The notes under the pieces are model-generated. The model searched no databases. It worked only from the letters and a program-made list of their open reading frames with translations, and was not told where the DNA came from. From Bacteroidota bacterium (GTDB lineage: Bacteria > Bacteroidota > Ignavibacteria > Ignavibacteriales > Ignavibacteriaceae): 64,000 bases of DNA. Below, piece after piece: positions 35,654 through 45,371 of this stretch (position 1 is its first letter; each line of letters opens with the position of its first letter). The position numbers and the translations under genes are program-made. Location: NCBI GenBank assembly GCA_021824145.1, contig JAKALM010000012.1, positions 1 to 64,000 on the forward strand, in the 5' to 3' direction.

Positions 35654-37878
35654 TGCGGTTTAAAATTTTTTTCTTCACTCTTTTAATAATTAGTTTTTTT
35701 TCATTTCAGAATTATTCTCAGCAGAATTCATACTTAAAAAAAGATCCGGTCATCGAGAAGAAAGTTGACCTTCTTCTTTCTAAAATGACTTTGGAAGAAA
35801 AGATTGGACAGCTTGTTAGAAAAACCGAAATCAATTCCGAAACTGGAAAAATGATCAGAGAAGGCAAATTCGGAATAATGGGAAATCCGGGACGTCAGAT
35901 AAGAGACAGTTTGCAAAAAATTGCCGTCGAGCAATCGCGTCTTCATATTCCATTAGCATTTGCCGCGGATGTAATTCACGGATATCATACTATCTTTCCA
36001 GTTCCGCTTGCACAGTCATGTAGTTGGGACCCCGAGCTTGCTGAGAAAGCTGCAAGGATAGCTGCGCTTGAAGCTTCTTCAGATGGTTTAAACTGGACGT
36101 TTGCTCCAATGGTTGATATTGCTCGCGATCCGCGGTGGGGAAGAATTGTAGAAGGCGCTGGCGAGGATCCTTACCTTGGAAGTATAATGGCAGCGGCGTA
36201 TGTAAAAGGCTATCAAGGAAAATCTTTAAGCGATGAAGGATCAATTTCTGCAACGGCAAAACACTATGTGGCTTACGGCGCGGCTCAAGCGGGAAGAGAT
36301 TATAACACAGTTGATATTTCTGCAAGAACGCTGCGCGAAATTTATCTTCCGCCTTTCCACGCAGCGGTTAATGCTGGTACAGGATCGATCATGAGTGCAT
36401 TCAACGATTTGAATGGTGTACCTGCATCTGGAAATTATTTTACTTTAACAAAAATTTTAAGAGATGAGTGGAAATTTAAAGGTGTAGTAATCAGCGATTA
36501 TAATTCCATCGGCGAACTTGTTAATCACGGAGTTGCGAAAAATAAATCCGATGCCGCGCGTGTTGGAATAACTGCCGGTGTGGATGTTGATCTTGCTGGC
36601 GATACAATTACGGGAGATATTTACGCGCCATATCTTGAAAACTTAGTTGAGAACCGCATCGTACCAGAAAAACTAATTGACCGCTCAGTGCGGAGAGTTC
36701 TGAGATTAAAATATGAACTTGGATTGTTCGATCATCCTTATGTTGATACCGCTTTCTTCAGAAAAGATTTGCCATCGCAGGAAGATAGAAATAAAATTGC
36801 ACAGCAGCTTGCGGACGAATCAATTGTACTTTTGAAGAACGAAAAAAATGTTCTTCCGTTGAAAAAAGACATTCATTCAATTGCTTTAATAGGTCCACTC
36901 GCGAATGATCAGGATGATCTGATTGGTCCGTGGGCGCCGGATGGAATTTCTAAAAATGTTGTAACGGTTCTTGAAGGAATAAAAAATAAAATTTCTCCAA
37001 AGACAAAAATAAATTACGTGAAAGGCTGCGACTTCCTCGATTCAAGCAGTGCAGAATTTGATGAAGCTGTAAACGCTGCAAAAGAATCAGACGTTGCTGT
37101 TTTGGTCGTCGGCGAATCACGCGACATGAGCGGAGAGGCTTCCAGCCGTGCTTTTATTGATGTCCCCGGCATTCAAGAAGAACTTATAAAAGAAATTTAT
37201 AAAACTGGAAAACCGGTGGTTGTAGTTTTAATGAATGGCAGACCATTAACAATTAATTGGGAGTCTGAAAATGTGCCGGCGATTTTAGAAACGTGGTTTT
37301 TAGGTAATCAAACTGGGAATGCTATTGCTGATGTTTTATTCGGAGATTACAATCCATCGGGTAAATTAACCGCAACTTTTCCACGAGCAGTTGGACAGAT
37401 TCCAATTTTTTATAATCACATGAACACCGGCAGGCCTCCTTCGCCAACAGATCATTACACTTCCAAATATCTCGATTGTCCGGTTACTCCGCTATATCCT
37501 TTCGGATATGGATTGAGTTACGCAAATTTTTCTTATTCAGATTTAACAATCGATAAAAAAAATATTTCTGAAAATGATTCTTCGATTGCTTCTATAAAAG
37601 TTACAAACAATAGCAGTATTGGTGGAACTGAAATCGTTCAGTTGTACACCCATGATCATTTCGCAGATGTAACTCCACCAGTAAAAGAGCTTAAGGGATT
37701 TAAGAGAATTTATTTGCAGCCCGGCGAATCAAAAATCGTTAAGTTTGTGATCAAACCAGAGATGCTTGCACAGTACAATATTGATATGAAGAAAGTTATT
37801 GAGCCTGGAATTTATGATGTAATGATCGGAAGAAATTCGGATGATTATTTGAAAACATCTTTTGAACTTAAAAAATAA
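35650..37878 (+). CDS. bglX: GH3 beta-glucosidase, periplasmic
   Basis: This 742-aa retaining beta-glucosidase has the BglX layout: signal peptide, (beta/alpha)8 domain, alpha/beta sandwich and a C-terminal fibronectin III-like domain (about 640-740). The nucleophile is probably Asp283 in VVISDYNSIG, with Glu496 in MSGEASSRAF as likely acid/base. KHYVAYGAAQAGRDYN is the usual substrate loop. It would release glucose from the ends of beta-glucan oligosaccharides in the periplasm. Its start overlaps the GH144-type gene, and the parvulin gene follows after 2 nt. Linkage preference is not readable; beta-1,2 is inferred from context. Confidence 0.9.
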   Translation: MMRFKIFFFTLLIISFFSFQNYSQQNSYLKKDPVIEKKVDLLLSKMTLEEKIGQLVRKTEINSETGKMIREGKFGIMGNPGRQIRDSLQKIAVEQSRLHIPLAFAADVIHGYHTIFPVPLAQSCSWDPELAEKAARIAALEASSDGLNWTFAPMVDIARDPRWGRIVEGAGEDPYLGSIMAAAYVKGYQGKSLSDEGSISATAKHYVAYGAAQAGRDYNTVDISARTLREIYLPPFHAAVNAGTGSIMSAFNDLNGVPASGNYFTLTKILRDEWKFKGVVISDYNSIGELVNHGVAKNKSDAARVGITAGVDVDLAGDTITGDIYAPYLENLVENRIVPEKLIDRSVRRVLRLKYELGLFDHPYVDTAFFRKDLPSQEDRNKIAQQLADESIVLLKNEKNVLPLKKDIHSIALIGPLANDQDDLIGPWAPDGISKNVVTVLEGIKNKISPKTKINYVKGCDFLDSSSAEFDEAVNAAKESDVAVLVVGESRDMSGEASSRAFIDVPGIQEELIKEIYKTGKPVVVVLMNGRPLTINWESENVPAILETWFLGNQTGNAIADVLFGDYNPSGKLTATFPRAVGQIPIFYNHMNTGRPPSPTDHYTSKYLDCPVTPLYPFGYGLSYANFSYSDLTIDKKNISENDSSIASIKVTNNSSIGGTEIVQLYTHDHFADVTPPVKELKGFKRIYLQPGESKIVKFVIKPEMLAQYNIDMKKVIEPGIYDVMIGRNSDDYLKTSFELKK

Positions 37879-37880
37879 TT

Positions 37881-39740
37881 ATGAAGTTTTTGCTTGCTAT
37901 TATATTATTTCTAATTATATCATTTACGCTTCTTTGTCAAACGAAAAATATTTCTGGCAGCGACGATGTTGTAGCAAAAGCAGGCGACATTAAAATATCG
38001 GCGAGAGAATTCCGTGAACGGTTTGATTTCAGTCCCCACCCGCGCACCACGGAATCGCTTGATACTGCGCTGGTTAAAAAGGAATACCTTTATACTTTAC
38101 TCGCCGAAAAACTTCTTGCGCAAAAAGCAAAAGAGTTAAAACTGGATACAACTCAATTTATTCAAAACATGCTGACTTATATGGGTAGACTTTTTGTTAG
38201 AGATGCTTTGTACAAAAAAGAAATCTCGAGCAAAGTTAAAGTAACAAAAAAAGAAATTTCCGAAGCAAAAGAAAGAATGAAGAAACTTCTAGTGACGAAG
38301 TATTTATATTCGACGGATATTAATGAAATTCAGAGATTATATGCAGATCTTAATAATGGAATACCGATCGATTCATTAATTGCCGTAAGGCCCGAAGCCG
38401 AAGAACAAAAAACTCCCGGTACAATAACCTTCGGTACTCTTGATGAAAATGTTGAAGATGCCGTTTATAGTTTGAAAGTTGGACAGTTTACCAAACCTAT
38501 TTATACTGGCAACCGTTGGTACATTTTTCAGTTGGAAAAAATTATTGATCAGCCTTACTTCAATACTCCTGATAATTTGATTAAGATTAAGCAGACAATT
38601 GAAAAAAGACAAGCTGCAGCTTTGGAAGATGATTATCTAAATAATTTCCTGCAGCAATTTCAAATTAGCGTTGACCGGGCGCTGTTTACAAAGATATTAA
38701 TACAGATGCATAAGTACCTTCATGAAAGACAAGAAAGTTATAAGAAAAATGACAAACCGAAGTATTATTATTTAGTCAAAGAAGATTTTAGCCGAATTGA
38801 AGATTCGCTTGGTGCCGAAGTATTAAGAGCAAATTTTATTAAGTACAAAAAGAATCCAGAATCCGTTAAACAATTTTTAGATCAGTTAAAGATAAACGGT
38901 TTTAGAGTTGATACAACTGATTACCAAACTGTTGCACGGGCTTTCAATAATTATGTAAAGAATTATCTTGAAAGCGAATTGCTGGCGCGTGAAGGTTTGC
39001 GGCAAAATCTGGATAAAGAATCTTCAGTGAGAAATGATCTGAGCCTTTGGGAAGATTATTATCTTTCACAGCGATTGATAAAACAAATTCAAGACTCAAT
39101 TAAAATAAGCGATGCAGAGGCTTATGAATTCTATTCAAAAAATCATAAAATAATGTTTCCGCAGGAAAGATTTAACGTGCAGGAAATTCTTGTTGACAGC
39201 TTGGAGACAATTCAAAAAGCCCTTGATGATTTAAATAAACATGTGGCTTTTGAAACTGTTTCAGAAAAATATTCCATACTTGATTCCCTGCGTGAGCGAG
39301 GCGGCAATCTTGGATATTTACCGCCGACTCAATCGGGAACTATCGGAGAGATTAAGAAGATCGTCAAGAATATGAAAGTTGGAGAAGTTTACGGTCCGAT
39401 TAAGCTTAGCGATGGTTTTGCTTTGTTGAAACTAGTCGATATTCAAAATGCTGAAGACAGCAAAGACACTTCTTTCGCTCAAATTAAAGATGAGTTGAAA
39501 GATGTTATAAGAAATATTGAATTTGAGAAAAAACTAAAATCTTACGTTGCTAATCTCGCACTTAAATACGGTGTTGAAATTAATAAAAACGTTTATGTTT
39601 CTATTCCGGTTTTTCAATTCAATACCGTGACTATAAGACTAATTGGCTTCGGCGGAAGAATTTATGCCTTTCCTTACGAGCCCTTGTTTGCAGGTTGGTA
39701 TAGCTTATATTTGCAAAAGAAATCTCAACTTCCTCAGTAA
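37881..39740 (+). CDS. SurA/PpiC-like periplasmic peptidyl-prolyl isomerase
   Basis: This 619-aa exported chaperone or isomerase has a signal peptide ending in LLCQ and a SurA-type N-terminal helical region (GDIKISAREFRERFDF). A first parvulin-like segment lies near 150-230 and a second clearer parvulin domain at about 424-520 (FNVQEILVDS, RGGNLGYLPP, VGEVYGPIKL). It starts 2 nt after the GH3 gene and so shares its transcript. It may help fold the outer-membrane barrels and large exported proteins of this locus. A general envelope role is equally possible. Confidence 0.83.
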   Translation: MKFLLAIILFLIISFTLLCQTKNISGSDDVVAKAGDIKISAREFRERFDFSPHPRTTESLDTALVKKEYLYTLLAEKLLAQKAKELKLDTTQFIQNMLTYMGRLFVRDALYKKEISSKVKVTKKEISEAKERMKKLLVTKYLYSTDINEIQRLYADLNNGIPIDSLIAVRPEAEEQKTPGTITFGTLDENVEDAVYSLKVGQFTKPIYTGNRWYIFQLEKIIDQPYFNTPDNLIKIKQTIEKRQAAALEDDYLNNFLQQFQISVDRALFTKILIQMHKYLHERQESYKKNDKPKYYYLVKEDFSRIEDSLGAEVLRANFIKYKKNPESVKQFLDQLKINGFRVDTTDYQTVARAFNNYVKNYLESELLAREGLRQNLDKESSVRNDLSLWEDYYLSQRLIKQIQDSIKISDAEAYEFYSKNHKIMFPQERFNVQEILVDSLETIQKALDDLNKHVAFETVSEKYSILDSLRERGGNLGYLPPTQSGTIGEIKKIVKNMKVGEVYGPIKLSDGFALLKLVDIQNAEDSKDTSFAQIKDELKDVIRNIEFEKKLKSYVANLALKYGVEINKNVYVSIPVFQFNTVTIRLIGFGGRIYAFPYEPLFAGWYSLYLQKKSQLPQ

Positions 39741-39787
39741 TAATTTTCTAAATAAACACTTTATATTTGTGGATGAAAGGGTGTTGT

Positions 39788-42013
39788 ATGAAAGTTTTGA
39801 TGAGTTTATTTTTTTTAGTGTTCATCATTTTTAACTATGTCAGTTTTTCTCAAACAATTCTTCTTCCCGAACGTTGGCATTTTTCAACTGGAGACAATCC
39901 TGAGTATTTAAATCCAAAATTCGATGATAAAAAATGGACGCTTATTGACGTACCGGATTATTGGGAAAGTCAAGGCTTCGACGGATATGACGGTGTAGCA
40001 TGGTACCGCGTTCATTTTACTCTTGATAAAAAATTAAGCGGTGATAGTGTTTATGTTATACTAGGTAAAATTGATGATGCTGATGAAACTTATTTAAATG
40101 GAGTTCGCATTGGAGGTATGGGCAAATTTCCACCAAATGCCGCAACTGCCTACAATGAAGTCCGCTACTACAAAATTTCCAAAAAGTTGCTTAAAAAAGA
40201 TAATGTTATTGCCGTAAGAGTTTTTGATATGGGCGGACCTGGGGGCATTGTCTATGGCCCTATTGGCATTTATGATGAGAAAGATTATAAAAAAGAATTC
40301 TTTCCTTCACCTGGGCCCAAAAAATCATTTTATCAATTAGTTACTTCAAATGGTCTTATCGCTGCTGTTTACGATGCCCGGCGCGAGCAAATCGAATATA
40401 TCGATCCGTTCATTTTTAAAGCTTTTGATTCTGCTAACTATGTGAATCCTTTTTTAAGAATGGTTGAGGTTAAAACAAATGCGAAGCCGTTAAAAACATT
40501 TTATAAAGATAACACGCACGTAATAACAGTTAAATATCCAAAAATTGAAGTGAATTACTTTGCCTCATTCAATAACGAAGATAAAGTTTTTTATATCGAT
40601 GTTAGTGGTCAGCGTTCTAAGGTTGATGCGTGCTCGTTAAATTATCTTTTGCAGAAAACAAAAGTACTGGTTGACTCGGTAGAATTCGAAAGGCCGAATG
40701 ATCAGGCAGAGAAATATTATCTGCTAAGCTATACCGATTCGCTTCAGACCGATGATCAAATAGTTGCGAAAGCCAAAACGAGATTAGTTGCAAACAAAGG
40801 CAATTTATTGAATGAAGAAATCAATTTCATGAAGAAAATATTTGCAAAAGCAAAAATTCCAAATGGAATTTCTGCAATGCAGCGCGATTTATTGGAGCAG
40901 TCAATTTCTGTTTTGAAGATGGCTCAGATTCCTCCGCAGGGAATTTTTGAAAAATCAAGAGGACAAATTTTAGCTTCGCTTCCACCCGGCGGTTGGAATA
41001 TAGGTTGGGTACGCGATGGATGTTATTCTATTCTGGGATTAAACAGGCTTGGCTTATTTGATGAAGCACGCAAGGTTCTTTTTTTTATGCTTCATACCGA
41101 ATCAAACCATTATGTGCATTTCCTTTTTAAGGCCGGCAAGGATTATGGTGTTGGAGTGCCGTATCAAATTTCTGTCTGCCGTTATTTTGGTGATGGCAAA
41201 GAAGAATCGGATTATAACGATGATGGGCCGAATATTGAACTGGATGGATTCGGACTTTCTTTAATTGCGCTAAGCGATTACGTTCAGCGCAGCGGAGACA
41301 CTGCATTCTTTAAAGAAAATTATGAACTTGTTGCTTCAAAAGTTGCTGATGCGATTATTCATTGTATCGACACAAATAATGTAATTAGAATTGATTCTGG
41401 TCCTTGGGAGCGGCATCTTCCTGGAAAACAATTTGCATACACTTCCATTGCGTGTGCTGCTGGATTAAGAGATTTTGCCGAACTTTCATCTAAATTTAAA
41501 ATTGGTGAATCTGAAAAATATAATAAAGCTTATTTGCGGTTACTCGGCGGAATTCGCAAAGAGTTGGTCGTCGATAATAGATTCATCAAAGGAAATGTTG
41601 AAGCTTCAGATTCTAATGCGTATGATTTTTTTGACGGAGGAACTTTCGAAGCTTTCGGATTTGGATTATTTAAAGATAAAAGTTTTTTTCAATCACAGCT
41701 TAATAAATATCAAAAAATTTTAGGAGTTGAAGGAGGAATTCACGGCTTCTCTCGTATCAATAAAGGTGATTGGTATGAAACCGCCGAATGGATTCTTTTG
41801 GATTTGCGAGTTGCTGCTACTATGCATAGATTCGGCGACCAAAAAGGTGCAAGACGACTAGTTGATTGGGTTACTAAACAGGCAGCACTGAACTATAACT
41901 TAATTCCAGAATTATATAATCAAAAAACATCATTCTACGATGGTGCAGTGCCGATGGTTGGCTTTGGTGCCGGTGCATATGCAGCAACTTTGTTGGATTT
42001 ATATTCAAAATAA
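39788..42013 (+). CDS. Secreted (alpha/alpha)6-barrel glycosidase-like protein
   Basis: This protein is about 741 aa from the ATG at 39788, chosen because AAAGGG (39775-39780) lies 7 nt upstream and a signal peptide begins there; the frame opens at 39767. Residues about 20-180 are a GH2-like galactose-binding jelly roll (WYRVHFTLDKKL, DADETYLNGVRIG). About 350-740 form a six-hairpin glycosidase domain with GGWNIGWVRDGCYS near 406, NIELDGFGLS and a Trp-rich end. It shares the W-x-R-D-G signature with the enzyme at 9476-12649. Periplasmic action on oligosaccharides is likely. The hydrolase family and bond are not recognised. Confidence 0.72.
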   Translation: MKVLMSLFFLVFIIFNYVSFSQTILLPERWHFSTGDNPEYLNPKFDDKKWTLIDVPDYWESQGFDGYDGVAWYRVHFTLDKKLSGDSVYVILGKIDDADETYLNGVRIGGMGKFPPNAATAYNEVRYYKISKKLLKKDNVIAVRVFDMGGPGGIVYGPIGIYDEKDYKKEFFPSPGPKKSFYQLVTSNGLIAAVYDARREQIEYIDPFIFKAFDSANYVNPFLRMVEVKTNAKPLKTFYKDNTHVITVKYPKIEVNYFASFNNEDKVFYIDVSGQRSKVDACSLNYLLQKTKVLVDSVEFERPNDQAEKYYLLSYTDSLQTDDQIVAKAKTRLVANKGNLLNEEINFMKKIFAKAKIPNGISAMQRDLLEQSISVLKMAQIPPQGIFEKSRGQILASLPPGGWNIGWVRDGCYSILGLNRLGLFDEARKVLFFMLHTESNHYVHFLFKAGKDYGVGVPYQISVCRYFGDGKEESDYNDDGPNIELDGFGLSLIALSDYVQRSGDTAFFKENYELVASKVADAIIHCIDTNNVIRIDSGPWERHLPGKQFAYTSIACAAGLRDFAELSSKFKIGESEKYNKAYLRLLGGIRKELVVDNRFIKGNVEASDSNAYDFFDGGTFEAFGFGLFKDKSFFQSQLNKYQKILGVEGGIHGFSRINKGDWYETAEWILLDLRVAATMHRFGDQKGARRLVDWVTKQAALNYNLIPELYNQKTSFYDGAVPMVGFGAGAYAATLLDLYSK

Positions 42014-42149
42014 ATTAAGGATGGTAACATAATTTGGGATTCTTATTCGATAAAGAATTTTTTATATAAATGATTTATCCAATTCAATAGGAAAATCTAA
42101 AGTAAAATATTTAATTTTGTTTGAGTAATAACAAAATGAAGTATTTACA

Positions 42150-42890
42150 ATGCAATCTCATTGGGAAGAAACTCTTAAAGTCCGCGCTTATGATGTTGAT
42201 TCGAATAATAGGTTAAAGTTAAGTTCTGTTTTTAATTACATGCAGGATGTTGCATCCGCACACGCGGATAATTTGAACGTTGGCTGGAAAGCATTACAAA
42301 ATGAAAATCTGTTTTGGGTTTTATCATGGGTAAAAATTGAATTTAATAATTTCCCAAAATTTGAAGATAATATTTATATCAAGACCTGGCCGAAAGGTAA
42401 GCACAAACTTTATGCTTTAAGGGATTTTATTTTATCAGAAGGGAATAATAAGGTTTTTGGAAAAGCAGCTTCGGCTTGGCTCTTATTAAATTCTCAAACC
42501 AAAAGGATTAATGATCTTAATAAGTTTTTAACCAATATTCCTTACTCACCAAATGAACATGCTTTAAATGATTTACCGGAGAAAATTAATTTTGAAAATT
42601 TAAAAGAGACAACTTTTCCTAAACAAGCTGATTATACAGATATCGACATTAATGAGCATGTTAATAATGCTAAATATATTGAGTATATTCAAAATTGTTA
42701 TGATTTAGATTTTCATACTAAACACAGAGTCAAATCTTTAACAATGACTTTTAATTCTGAAACAAAATTTGGAGATAGATTAGAAATAAATAAAAATCTA
42801 GTTGATGAACATCAGCATTATATTGTGGCATTAAATCAGCAAAATGGAAGAACCATCTTCCAAGCAATTGTTAACTGGGTTAAAACGTAA
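42150..42890 (+). CDS. Acyl-ACP thioesterase
   Basis: This 246-aa cytoplasmic enzyme releases fatty acids from acyl carrier protein. It has the double hot-dog build, with the first domain opening WEETLKVRAYDVDSNNRLKL and the second holding the catalytic D-x-N-x-H-V-N-N pattern (DINEHVNNAKYIEYI). The length fits the bacterial FatA-like family. It stands alone between the glucan locus and a small periplasmic protein, and has no obvious link to either. Confidence 0.88.
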   Translation: MQSHWEETLKVRAYDVDSNNRLKLSSVFNYMQDVASAHADNLNVGWKALQNENLFWVLSWVKIEFNNFPKFEDNIYIKTWPKGKHKLYALRDFILSEGNNKVFGKAASAWLLLNSQTKRINDLNKFLTNIPYSPNEHALNDLPEKINFENLKETTFPKQADYTDIDINEHVNNAKYIEYIQNCYDLDFHTKHRVKSLTMTFNSETKFGDRLEINKNLVDEHQHYIVALNQQNGRTIFQAIVNWVKT

Positions 42891-43010
42891 TTAATAATTT
42901 ATATTTTAAATCTTGAAATAGTTAATTATTTAAACTTTATAAATTAATATTTTGTCAAATTTCAGTACAAAAAGAAATAAAATATATTTTAGATTTATGA
43001 AAGGGAAGTA

Positions 43011-43361
43011 ATGAAAAATTTAATATTATTTGCGTCTTTTATTCTGTTATTTGTTGTTGGAGCAAATGCACAGGGTCGCTTTTCTGTTAAAGACAGAGTT
43101 GATCAAATGAAGCAAAGATTATCTTTAACAGATGAGCAAGCTGCTAAAGTTGATTCTATTCTTAGTGCATCAATGGATAAAATGAAAAATCTAGATGTAA
43201 CCGGACCGGAAAGACGGGATGCAATGAGAAAAATTATGACTGAATCAAATACAGCAATTGAGAGCATTTTAACTGACACTCAAAAAGCTGAGTTCCAAAA
43301 AATGCTGGATGAAAGAAGAAGCCGTATGCAGAATCGTCCGCCAAGAGACAATAATAATTAA
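43011..43361 (+). CDS. Small periplasmic Spy/CpxP-like protein
   Basis: This 116-aa protein has a signal peptide ending in GANAQ and an all-helical, charged mature part with the LTDEQAAKVDSIL pattern typical of Spy/CpxP-like LTXXQ proteins. The end is Arg/Asn-rich. It may act as a periplasmic stress chaperone or sensor partner, but the family is loosely defined. AAGGGAAG lies just before the ATG, and a strong terminator follows at 43394. It is probably monocistronic. Confidence 0.72.
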   Translation: MKNLILFASFILLFVVGANAQGRFSVKDRVDQMKQRLSLTDEQAAKVDSILSASMDKMKNLDVTGPERRDAMRKIMTESNTAIESILTDTQKAEFQKMLDERRSRMQNRPPRDNNN

Positions 43362-43393
43362 AAAAGTTTTGTTGTTATAAATTAGTTGTTTCG

Positions 43394-43434
43394 AATCCTT
43401 AATCTTTAATTTTTGAGATTAAGGATTTTTTTAT
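43394..43434 (+). terminator. Strong intrinsic terminator
   Basis: AATCCTTAATCT at 43394-43405 pairs perfectly with AGATTAAGGATT at 43416-43427, with a 10-nt loop, and runs into a T stretch at 43426-43432. It ends the gene at 43011. Read leftward it lacks a T-run, so it does not serve the convergent operon. Confidence 0.92.
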
Positions 43435-43479
43435 TTAAGCGTATAAGTGAGTCTTAGTTTTGTTCATTAGGTTTTGTTT

Positions 43480-44670
43480 TCAGAAAAACATTTCAGCTTC
43501 AAGATAATATGAAGTAGGGTAATACCAATATTCTGTATATCTGTTCCCGTAAGAAATTAATCCGCCGGCAGTTATGGAAGAATTATCTGATAGAGAATAC
43601 ACTCCGCTGATATTCAAATATCCGCTTCCGTCATTTAAGTTGGAATTATTTGATACTGTTGCTGTAAGAAGCGCTGTCATTTGATAGCTTGCACTTACAA
43701 CAATATAATTTCGGCTTAAATTAATTATTCTTCCCTCATATAATCCGATTAAATCATAATTTAATTTATCTAATTCACCTTGTCCATTATATTGATATTC
43801 TATCAGCCCATAAAGTTTTGAAGTAAATTGATTATCCATTCCCAAAACTAATTTTATATAATAATTATTAATATTTTCTTTTTCCATCGAAATAATGCCT
43901 TCACCGCGAATACCAGCATCAAAAAAATTTCCGGCAAAATCTCCGCCTGCTATATATCTTTTATCAAAATATCCTCCCACTAATGCAAAATCATATTGTA
44001 AGAAGTTTGTTCTTAATCTAAATCCAGCATTGCTGTTAACAATTTTGTTTTGTGGATTATAAACAATATTCAAATCGGTAAAATTGCCAAAGCTGTAGGT
44101 TAATGATGCTGCGTCGACGCCATCTTTTTCTATCTTTCCAAAATTTGCGGGATTAATAGGATTAAATAAATCAGTAGGACTCCAAACTCTTCCCACGCCC
44201 CAAGCAATTCTTTGCCGTCCAATAATTATATTTCCTCTATCAAAACCTTGTCGTAAATATAATCGGTCAATGTAATGTGTTATGTTAAAATTGTTTTGAT
44301 TAAGCAGCTGCCATTTCAAATTAATTGTTTGCCTATTTACACTTGTTTGATTGAGCAATGAGAAGGGATTCTGTTTCGAGTAAAGAATATCAGCTTCATA
44401 TTCTAAATTTATTCTAGCATTATCCCAAAGATGAAGTTCTGGCCGAAGTCTTAATCTTGTAAGATTTAGAAAATGATTTTGGTCAATTCCAGCAAACTTT
44501 GAAAGCTCACTGTTATTTATTGAATAAACTGGAAGATCAACAACATATCCTGAAAATGAATAGTTTAATTGAGCAAAATCAGATTCAGAAAAAGCAACGT
44601 ATAATATTACATTAAATATTATGAATAAAAATCTATGACAGCATTGAACTGGTTTTTCACTGATTTTCAA
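43480..44670 (-). CDS. Outer-membrane beta-barrel protein, DUF1302-like
   Basis: This 396-aa outer-membrane protein has a hydrophobic leader ending near ESDFAQ. The body is a long beta-rich barrel with GRQRIAWGVGRVWSPTDLFN, which recalls DUF1302-type porins found with lipid-export systems. The ATG overlaps the end of the ATPase gene by 14 nt, so it is the last cistron of the minus-strand LolA-FtsX-FtsX-ATPase operon. It may be the outer-membrane receiver for whatever the ABC exporter hands over. A C-terminal aromatic strand (YLEAEMFF) supports insertion by the BAM system. Confidence 0.72.
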   Translation of the reverse strand: MKISEKPVQCCHRFLFIIFNVILYVAFSESDFAQLNYSFSGYVVDLPVYSINNSELSKFAGIDQNHFLNLTRLRLRPELHLWDNARINLEYEADILYSKQNPFSLLNQTSVNRQTINLKWQLLNQNNFNITHYIDRLYLRQGFDRGNIIIGRQRIAWGVGRVWSPTDLFNPINPANFGKIEKDGVDAASLTYSFGNFTDLNIVYNPQNKIVNSNAGFRLRTNFLQYDFALVGGYFDKRYIAGGDFAGNFFDAGIRGEGIISMEKENINNYYIKLVLGMDNQFTSKLYGLIEYQYNGQGELDKLNYDLIGLYEGRIINLSRNYIVVSASYQMTALLTATVSNNSNLNDGSGYLNISGVYSLSDNSSITAGGLISYGNRYTEYWYYPTSYYLEAEMFF

Positions 44671-45331
44671 TTCTTCCGTCCTTCAGAATTATCAATCTTT
44701 TTGCTCGGTCAATAACTTGTTTGTCATGCGAAGAAAATATAAAAGTAATATTCTTGTCTAAGTTCATTTGCTCCATCAAATCAAGTAAATGCCCGGCAGT
44801 TACCGAATCAAGATTTGCTGTTGGTTCATCTGCAAGTACAAGTGATGGCTTATTTACAATAGCACGAGCAACTGCAACACGCTGCTGCTGTCCGCCGCTC
44901 ATTTCATTTGGACGCTTATTTGCTAATTCTTTTATACCCAATTCATCCATTAAACTTAGAGCTTTTTCTTTTCTTTCTTTGTCTGGAATCCCTAGTAGCA
45001 TCATGCTGAATTCAATATTTTCAATTGCGGTAAGTACAGGAATTAAGTTATATGCTTGGAATATAAATCCAAGTTTATGCAGCCTAATCTTTGAAAGTTC
45101 GCTCTTCTCTTTTACAGTAATATCTTCACCTTCAAAATAAACTTTGCCTTCTGTAGGTTTATCAAGTGCGCCTAAAAGATTTAGTAAAGTAGTTTTTCCT
45201 GAACCTGATGGGCCTGCAATTACAACATATTCGCCTTTGTCAATTGTAACGTTAATATTTTGCAGCGCTTTAACCGGAACTCCATTGTCTTGGTATATCT
45301 TAACTAAGTTTTGTGCTTTTATAATTTCCAT
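44657..45331 (-). CDS. ABC exporter ATPase, LolD/MacB type
   Basis: This 224-aa cytoplasmic ATPase of the LolD/FtsE/MacB group has Walker A GPSGSGKTTLLN, the Q-loop region IFQAYNLIPVLTAIENI, signature MSGGQQQRVAVARA, Walker B LVLADEPTANLD and the switch His (FSSHDKQV). It follows the second FtsX-type permease by 40 nt and powers mechanotransmission rather than pore transport in known relatives. The partners are the two permeases upstream; the cargo is probably a lipid or lipoprotein. Confidence 0.92.
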   Translation of the reverse strand: MEIIKAQNLVKIYQDNGVPVKALQNINVTIDKGEYVVIAGPSGSGKTTLLNLLGALDKPTEGKVYFEGEDITVKEKSELSKIRLHKLGFIFQAYNLIPVLTAIENIEFSMMLLGIPDKERKEKALSLMDELGIKELANKRPNEMSGGQQQRVAVARAIVNKPSLVLADEPTANLDSVTAGHLLDLMEQMNLDKNITFIFSSHDKQVIDRAKRLIILKDGRIENQ

Positions 45332-45371
45332 TGAACTCTTTCAATTTTTTTAATGCTATGTCTCAAATCTT

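Noticed and set aside
44721-45140. 139-aa plus-strand open frame, with similar ones at 45144 and 45457
   Set aside because: They are antisense to the ABC ATPase and FtsX-type genes, whose motifs are complete on the other strand.
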